DNA of 64,000 nucleotides, from contig CAWEMY010000018.1 of the NCBI GenBank assembly GCA_963810305.1, positions 62,001-126,000 of the forward strand. Direction: 5' to 3'. The notes beneath the pieces are model-generated. The model ran no database searches, was not told where the DNA came from, and saw only the letters and a list, made by a program, of their open reading frames with translations. The DNA is from JACDCA01 sp963810305 (GTDB taxonomy: Bacteria; Acidobacteriota; Vicinamibacteria; Vicinamibacterales; 2-12-FULL-66-21). Numbering within the stretch: position 1 is the stretch's first letter; every line of letters begins with the position of its first letter. Shown piece after piece: positions 56,287 to 64,000 of this stretch. Made by a program: the position numbers and the translations under genes.

Positions 56287-57762
56287 ATGCGCGCAGTACT
56301 CGCCACCGTCGCCATAGCGTTCGCTGCTGCCGGCGGACTGTTGTCCCGGCCGACAACCGCCACTTCTCGAGACGTTCCGCCGCCGGACACGACCGGACAG
56401 CACGTGACCACGCTGGCGGATCAGTCCGACCTCTCGGTGACGGTCTACAACTCCGACATTGCGCTTATCCGCGATGTGCGAAATCTGCGAATCCCGACCG
56501 GAAGCTTCGATCTGCAGTTCATGGACATCGCCGCCACGGTGAATCCGGCCACGGTGCACTTTCGCTCGCTGACCCAGCCCGCGGCGCTCGGCGTGCTCGA
56601 ACAGAACTACGAGTACGATCTGCTCGAACCGGAAAAGCTGCTGCGGAAGTACGTCGGCCGCGAGGTCACACTGGTGCGGACGCGCCAGGACGGGGGGACG
56701 TCGCGGGAAGAAGAAGTTCGCGCGCATCTCCTCAGCTACAACAACGGACCTGTGTGGCGGATCGGCAACGAGATCGTCACCGGTCTTCATCCCGACCACA
56801 TTCGCTTCCCCGAGCTTCCCGGCAACCTGCATAGCCGGCCGACGTTGATCTGGACGCTGCAGAACAGCGGAACGGGCACCCACCGCGTCGAAGCGTCATA
56901 TCTGGCCGGCAAGCTCGCCTGGAACGCGGACTACGTCCTGACCGTCGGCCGCGACGACAAGGCGGCCGATCTCGACGGATGGGTGACGCTGACCAACGGC
57001 AGCGGAACCGCCTTCAACAACGCGAGGCTGCAGCTCGTCGCCGGCGATCTGAACCGCGTTCGCCAGGTGCTGCAGGAGCGGAGGGACGCGGTCGAGAGCG
57101 TGGCGCGGATGGCGGCTGCCGCGCCCGATGGCACAGGAGGCGTTCTCTGACTACCACCTCTACACGCTCGGCCGTCGTACGACGATCAACAACAACGAGA
57201 CGAAACAGGTATCGATGCTCTCAGGGACCGGCGTTCCAACGGTCAAGCGCTACGTCGTCAACGGACAGGCGTTCTACTACCGCAACGCACAGTATCCGGG
57301 CGCGCCGCTGAAGGATGTCGTTCAAGTGTTCTACCAGTTCAAGAACGAGCAGAAGGGGGGCCTCGGGATGCCGATGCCGGCCGGGACGATCCGGGTGTAT
57401 CAGGCGGATTCGAAGGATGGCGTGCACTTTGTCGGCGAGGACCGCATCAACCACACGCCGAAAGATGAAACGATCAACATCAAGATCGGCAACGCCTTCG
57501 ACGTCGTGTCGCGAGAGGAAGCAGACGGACTTCCGCAAGATCGCGACCAACGTGTACGAGTCCGAGTACGAGATCACGCTGCGCAACCACAAAGCGACTG
57601 CGGTATCGGTGGAAGTGAACGAGCCAATCGGTGGAACCTGGGACATGATCCGCTCCTCGCACCAGTGGACGAAGACCGACGGCATGGGCCGCGCAGTTCA
57701 CCGTGCCCGTCGCGGTGGACGGCACCGCCGTTCTGAAATACCGCGTGCGCGTGACTTACTAG
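56287..57762 (+). CDS. Secreted DUF4139-family protein (three frameshifts)
   Basis: ~491 aa joined. Signal peptide, then LSVTVYNSDIALIRDVRNLRIP, FMDIAATVNPATVHFRSL and LEQNYEYDLLEPEKLLRKYVG, the standard DUF4139 beta-rich N-terminal core. A membrane-proximal GTHRVEASYLAGKLAW-ADYVL strand pattern follows. The frame changes at ~57120-57130, ~57520 and ~57690; the true C-terminus (FTVPVAVDGTAVLKYRVRVTY) ends at 57760-57762. Function of the family is unknown; eukaryotic homologues are mucoidy-inhibitor-like. It lies after the triple-repeat gene in the ECF locus. Confidence 0.78.
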
Positions 57763-57830
57763 CTATCAGCTTCATCAGCTCTCAGCTATCAGCTATCAGC
57801 TTTCTGGCTGGAAGCTGGTAGCTGGCAGCT
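57760..57830. repeat. AGCTATC-type tandem array
   Basis: Starts on the DUF4139 stop codon: units AGCTATC/AGCTTCATC/AGCTCTC/AGCTATC/AGCTATC, then AGCTGGTAGCTGGC. A copy of the unit recurs at 61534. Confidence 0.75.
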
Positions 57831-57911
57831 CGTCGAACTCATCAGTCATGTCAAGGTTCGAAGTCACATGGACCGGCAGATGGAACGGTTCCTGCTGACG
57901 AAAGGACCGTC

Positions 57912-58856
57912 ATGCCTGCTGATACCAGTCGAAAAGAGCCGATCCCATACCGCCAGTTCGGACGTCACTCCGACCAGGTCTCGATCATCGGGATCGGCGG
58001 GTTCCATCTGGGGCAAGTCAAGACCGTCACAGAGTCGGTTCGAATCGTTCACGAGGCCATCGACGCCGGCATCAACTTCCTCGACAACGCCTGGGAATAC
58101 CACGATGGCGAAAGCGAACAACGGATGGGGCGGGCGATTACCGACCGTCGAGAGTCGGTGTTCCTGATGACGAAAGTCTGCACGCATGGCCGAGACGCCA
58201 AGGTTGCCATGCGGCAGCTCGACGAATCGCTGCGACGGTTGCGGACGGATTATCTCGACCTCTGGCAGATTCACGAGTGCGTGTATTACAACGATCCCGA
58301 GCACCACCTTGCGCCCGGCGGTGTCGTGGAGGCGCTGGCGCGCGCGAAAACGCAGGGGAAGGTGCGGTTCGTCGGATTCACCGGTCACAAGGATCCGGAG
58401 ATCCACCTGAGGATGCTCGCCTCCGGATTCGATTTCGACGCGTGTCAGCTGCCGCTGAACGGCCTCGACGCGACATTCCGCAGCTTTCAAACCAGAGTGC
58501 TCCCAGAGCTGGTGCGCCGCGGTATCGCCCCGATCGGCATGAAGAGCCTCGGAGGCGACGGACGGATCGTCAAGAAGAAAGCCGCGCGGATCGGTGACGC
58601 GCTGCGTTACGCGATGAGTCTTCCGGTGTGCACGACGATCTCAGGCATCGATTCATTGAAGGTGCTTCGCCAGAATCTCAAGATCGCGCGGGGCTTTGTG
58701 CCAATGGACGCCGGCGAACGGAAGGCATACGAGCAAAGCCTGCGTGACTACGCAACGGACGGGCGTTTCGAGCTTTACAAGACCACCGCCGAACACGAGG
58801 GAGAGGTCGGCCGCAAGCAGCATGGGTTCCCATCGGAGGAGGAACTGGCGCTCTGA
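57912..58856 (+). CDS. Aldo/keto reductase
   Basis: 314 aa, AAAGGA before ATG 57912. TIM-barrel AKR with catalytic Asp in NFLDNAWEY, Tyr in WEYHDGESE, Lys in LMTKVC and His in LWQIHEC. NADPH pocket motif around MKSLGG is conserved. A C-terminal ~35-residue extension (YEQSLRDYATDGRFELYKTT...) is longer than usual. Reduces a carbonyl substrate; specificity unknown. Confidence 0.85.
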   Translation: MPADTSRKEPIPYRQFGRHSDQVSIIGIGGFHLGQVKTVTESVRIVHEAIDAGINFLDNAWEYHDGESEQRMGRAITDRRESVFLMTKVCTHGRDAKVAMRQLDESLRRLRTDYLDLWQIHECVYYNDPEHHLAPGGVVEALARAKTQGKVRFVGFTGHKDPEIHLRMLASGFDFDACQLPLNGLDATFRSFQTRVLPELVRRGIAPIGMKSLGGDGRIVKKKAARIGDALRYAMSLPVCTTISGIDSLKVLRQNLKIARGFVPMDAGERKAYEQSLRDYATDGRFELYKTTAEHEGEVGRKQHGFPSEEELAL

Positions 58857-58885
58857 CTGTCCCTTCCCGGTAGAATCACCGTGCA

Positions 58886-61533
<2,648 letters not shown>

Positions 61534-61535
<2 letters not shown>

Positions 61536-61572
61536 CTATCAGCTGAAGACTGATGACTGATAACTGATACAC
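61534..61572. repeat. AACTGAT-type tandem array
   Basis: Overlaps the kinase stop: AGCTATCAGCT, then GACTGAT, GACTGAT, AACTGAT units. Shares AGCTATC with the array at 57760. Lies just before the receiver gene. Confidence 0.7.
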
Positions 61573-61582
61573 TTCCGTCGCC

Positions 61583-61987
61583 TTGGATCCGATCTCGCTG
61601 ACCGGCGATTCATTCGTCCTGCTCGTCGACGACAATCCCGAGACGCTGAACCTGTTTGCCCTCGCGCTCGGGCTCGAAGGGATCGAGGTCCGCACTGCCA
61701 ACAGCGTCAAACGCGCACTCGAGGTTCTCTACGATGGCTCGCGCCGGCCGGCGCTGATCATCACTGATCTGCTGATGCCGCAGACGACGGGCTGGGATTT
61801 TCTCAAGCATCTCCGGGCAGAGCCCTCGCTGAAGTCAGTGCCGATCATTGTCATCACCGGCGTCGAGCCAGGTGAGAGCGAGCAGCTTGCGGACACCGTG
61901 CTGCAAAAGCCGATCGACCCCTTGCAGCTGGCAGAGATGGTCCGCGCCCGTTTGCGTCCAGTCCCCGGCCCAACGGAACAGCCCTGA
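61583..61987 (+). CDS. Single-domain response regulator
   Basis: 134 aa with TTG start at 61583. CheY-like receiver: acidic pair in LLVDDN, phospho-acceptor Asp in IITDLLMP, Thr in VITG, Lys in LQKPI. No output domain, so it likely relays phosphate or binds a partner. The stop codon (61985-61987) is inside the split REP-1 copy that follows. No cognate kinase gene adjacent. Confidence 0.85.
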   Translation: MDPISLTGDSFVLLVDDNPETLNLFALALGLEGIEVRTANSVKRALEVLYDGSRRPALIITDLLMPQTTGWDFLKHLRAEPSLKSVPIIVITGVEPGESEQLADTVLQKPIDPLQLAEMVRARLRPVPGPTEQP

Positions 61988-62084
61988 CCGCCTCCGCCAA
62001 GGCTACGGCGAGTCTCGCCGAAGCGCTCGCGCGAAGGCGAGGGCTGGACGACCTTCGATGGGCAGCCCTAAAGGGCTGGACTAC
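61979..62084. repeat. REP-1 copy split by a 52-base insert, followed by an intact REP-1
   Basis: Left half CAGCCCTGA (61979-61987), insert 61988-62039, right half AGGGCTGGAC (62040-62049). The insert shares a 42-base perfect match (61984-62025 with 10156-10197) with the one in lhr, and has the CGGCGAG-T-CTCGCCG hairpin. An intact copy CAGCCCTAAAGGGCTG lies at 62063-62078, followed by CTAC (62081-62084). Confidence 0.88.
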
Positions 62085-62135
62085 GGAGTGGCATCGCCTT
62101 GCCTCTGACCCGGTATCGGATGGTACGATTCCATT

Positions 62136-63545
62136 GTGTTCCGGCCCCTCGTCTCCCTCTCGTTCGCATTTCTCGCTGCCGCATGCTCCGGCGGTGTTCG
62201 CGCGGGTGACGGCGCCGGCGCCGAGGTCAGAAATTTCACCAGCGCTCACACCCGCATCGTCTGGGCCCAGGGGGATGGCACCGATCCAGCGGCCGAGGGA
62301 ACACAGCTCATCCTCATGGGATTCGATAGCGACGATGACAAGGGGGAGCGGATCATTCTCGGCGACCGCCGCAGTTATCACAAACCCAAACTGACCTCAC
62401 GCGCCGATCGCATCGTCTTCTCCAGCTTCATGATCCCCGGCCCATCCGAAACCTTCATCGTCAACTGGGACGGGACGGGGCTGCGAAAACTGGCGGACGG
62501 TTTCGCATTGACGCTGTGGCAGAACCCGGTAGACGGTCAGGACTGGGTGTATGTCGGCACGGACGCCGTCAAGTACGACTTCAAGACGGTGTCGCGATTT
62601 CCACTGAATGCGCCCGAGAAACGTGAACTGGTGTGGGATACCACGCTGGTGAGCATGGAAGGTTTCGAGGTTTCGCCCGACGGACGGCATGCCGGCGGAA
62701 TGTTTCCGTGGCCGGGCGCCGGGATAGCGGACCTCAAGAACAAGACCTGGCGGAAATTCGGCGAGGGCTGCTTCACCTCGATGACCAGGGTTCGAGGCCC
62801 GCTTTTCTGGTACTTCGACGGGGCGCACCGCAACGTCACGATGGTTGACGCCGAGGCCGGAACGAAATGGATGGTCAATCTCAACGGCGCGCCAGGCTTT
62901 GACGGCGCGGAAGTGAGCCATCCGCGCTGGACGAACCATCCGCGCTTCCTGGCTATCACCGGCCCCTACAACCAGGGAGGCGACAACCAGTCGCGCACGG
63001 GAGGAAAACAGACCGAGGTGTACCTCGGCCGCTTCACCGAGGACTTTTCAAACGTCGAGGGGTGGGTGCGGGTGACTAATAACGGCGGCGGCGATGCTGA
63101 TCCTGACGTCTGGATCGATCTCGACAAGAGCAAATACCCCAGACGGGCGCCGGGACGGATTGGGCCATCCGCCGCCGCGGGCGCTTCGACTGCGGCCAGC
63201 GCGAGTTCGGACCAGGCCGGGCGCCTGGTCGTGAACGTCCGGCTGAAACGGCCCGGGACGATCCCGACGCCTGCCTCGATACTTCCCTATCGACATGGCC
63301 TCGTCGTCAGCGAGTTCGAGGTGATGGATGTCGTGCAGGGCAGGTATGCGGAAAAAGAAATCCGGATCGCCCAGTGGGCGATTCGTGACGGCAAGGTTCT
63401 GCCGGGCGCTCGCCAGAGTGCTGGATCCGCGTTCACGCTGACTGTGGACCGCTACGATGCTCATGGTGAGCTCGAAGGCGAGCGGCTGCTCTCGAACAGC
63501 GAGGCCTCGAAGCTGCCTTTGTATTACGACGTGACCGGCCGCTGA
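62136..63545 (+). CDS. Lipoprotein, TolB-like beta-propeller
   Basis: 469 aa, GTG start. Signal peptide and lipobox AAAC (Cys17). Propeller-like blades are visible: SRADRIVFSSFMIPG, VSPDGRHAGGMFPWPG, WTNHPRFLAITGPYNQGGDN. A Ser/Ala-rich linker lies near residue 350, then a distinct C-terminal beta domain. Not assigned to a named family. It precedes an MBOAT gene by 16 bases on the same strand, so it may serve cell-surface polymer acylation. Confidence 0.65.
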   Translation: MFRPLVSLSFAFLAAACSGGVRAGDGAGAEVRNFTSAHTRIVWAQGDGTDPAAEGTQLILMGFDSDDDKGERIILGDRRSYHKPKLTSRADRIVFSSFMIPGPSETFIVNWDGTGLRKLADGFALTLWQNPVDGQDWVYVGTDAVKYDFKTVSRFPLNAPEKRELVWDTTLVSMEGFEVSPDGRHAGGMFPWPGAGIADLKNKTWRKFGEGCFTSMTRVRGPLFWYFDGAHRNVTMVDAEAGTKWMVNLNGAPGFDGAEVSHPRWTNHPRFLAITGPYNQGGDNQSRTGGKQTEVYLGRFTEDFSNVEGWVRVTNNGGGDADPDVWIDLDKSKYPRRAPGRIGPSAAAGASTAASASSDQAGRLVVNVRLKRPGTIPTPASILPYRHGLVVSEFEVMDVVQGRYAEKEIRIAQWAIRDGKVLPGARQSAGSAFTLTVDRYDAHGELEGERLLSNSEASKLPLYYDVTGR

Positions 63546-63561
63546 GAGCAGCAGCGCGAAG

Positions 63562-64000
63562 GTGGTTTTCAGCTCGTATCTCTTCCTCTTCTACTTCCTT
63601 CCTGCCGCACTCGGCGCGTACTATGCGGCGCCCACGCGAGCCAGGCACCTGATCCTCACAATCGCCAGCTACGTTTTCTACGGCTGGGCGAATCCGCTCT
63701 TTCTTCCGCTTCTGCTGTTCTCGACCGCAGTCGACTACTTCGCTGGGCTTGCTCTCGCCCGCTACCCGGCCGTCGAAGACGCGACCGGCCGTCTGCGCCG
63801 TCCGACCGGCGCAAAGGTGGCGCTCATCGCGTCGGTCTGCAGCAACCTGACGCTGCTCGGGTTCTTCAAGTACTACAACTTCGCAGCAGAAAACATCGAT
63901 GCGCTCGCCGACCGGCTTGGCTTGCCGGCGCTCGGTCTCGACGCCGCCCTGAGAGTAACGCTGCCGCTCGGGATCAGCTTCTACACCTTCCAGTCGATGA
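63562..64000 (+). CDS. MBOAT-family O-acyltransferase (AlgI/DltB-like), 5' part
   Basis: GTG start (VVFSSYLFLFYFLPAALGAYY). 146 codons are present; the gene runs off the window. Several membrane segments, then FFKYYNFAAENI and PLGISFYTFQSM, the standard AlgI/DltB signature. The family acylates exopolysaccharides or lipoteichoic-type polymers at the membrane outer face. The catalytic His lies beyond the window. Confidence 0.88.
   Translation, partial: MVFSSYLFLFYFLPAALGAYYAAPTRARHLILTIASYVFYGWANPLFLPLLLFSTAVDYFAGLALARYPAVEDATGRLRRPTGAKVALIASVCSNLTLLGFFKYYNFAAENIDALADRLGLPALGLDAALRVTLPLGISFYTFQSM

Overview
The window is about 64 kb of GC-rich, gene-dense bacterial chromosome. The gene content points to a soil Acidobacteriota, most likely a Vicinamibacteria-like lineage. 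Supporting features are an ADOP-type duplicated ABC permease, two Ser/Thr kinases fused to TPR or WD40-like sensor halves, a tricorn-like protease, large secreted hydrolases and many lipoproteins. Taxonomy is inferred from content only; there is no rRNA, and I saw no tRNA or CRISPR array.

Layout: 0-8 kb holds a broken M20 peptidase, a tiny metallothionein-like gene, argG, an RpoD-like sigma factor, a DOMON-like protein, a PQQ propeller protein, a serine beta-lactamase-like hydrolase and a lipoprotein metallopeptidase. 8.3-12.7 kb is a large Lhr helicase carrying an in-frame palindromic insertion. 12.7-13.5 kb is a REP-associated tyrosine transposase (RAYT) framed by oppositely oriented REP arrays. 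13.5-17.6 kb (minus strand) is a tightly overlapping operon: KaiC-like ATPase, hybrid histidine kinase, four-helix membrane protein, and secreted helix-hairpin-helix protein. 17.7-23.8 kb has BON proteins, a deacetylase, a kinase-TPR receptor and a twin pair of unknown lipoproteins. 23.9-33.7 kb has a tricorn protease, an M24 peptidase operon, a VOC protein, a GMC oxidoreductase and a Gfo/Idh dehydrogenase. 33.7-46.6 kb has an outer-membrane barrel plus a partner protein, DUF885, PssA, an ADOP permease, a NicO transporter, an AlkZ/YcaQ-like glycosylase and PEP carboxylase. 46.7-53.6 kb has a dienelactone hydrolase, a damaged MASE1-GAF sensor, acetamidase, a cysteine synthase homologue, a DinB-like protein and an MFS exporter. 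53.7-57.8 kb is an ECF sigma/anti-sigma locus with a triple-repeat secreted protein and a DUF4139 protein. 57.9-64 kb has an aldo/keto reductase, a kinase-WD40 receptor, a receiver protein, a beta-propeller lipoprotein and the start of an MBOAT acyltransferase.

The most distinctive feature is the repeat landscape. There are at least two REP palindrome families, both bearing a GTAG tetranucleotide. A 52-54-nt structured segment sits inside the loop of a member of each family. Related elements have been read through in frame in protein genes, several stop codons lie inside or against repeats, and many short-period (6-8 nt) tandem arrays fill the spacers. The window also contains about 15 apparent frameshifts, many in otherwise well-conserved genes. 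These most likely reflect indel errors in the sequence, so split genes are annotated here as single loci.
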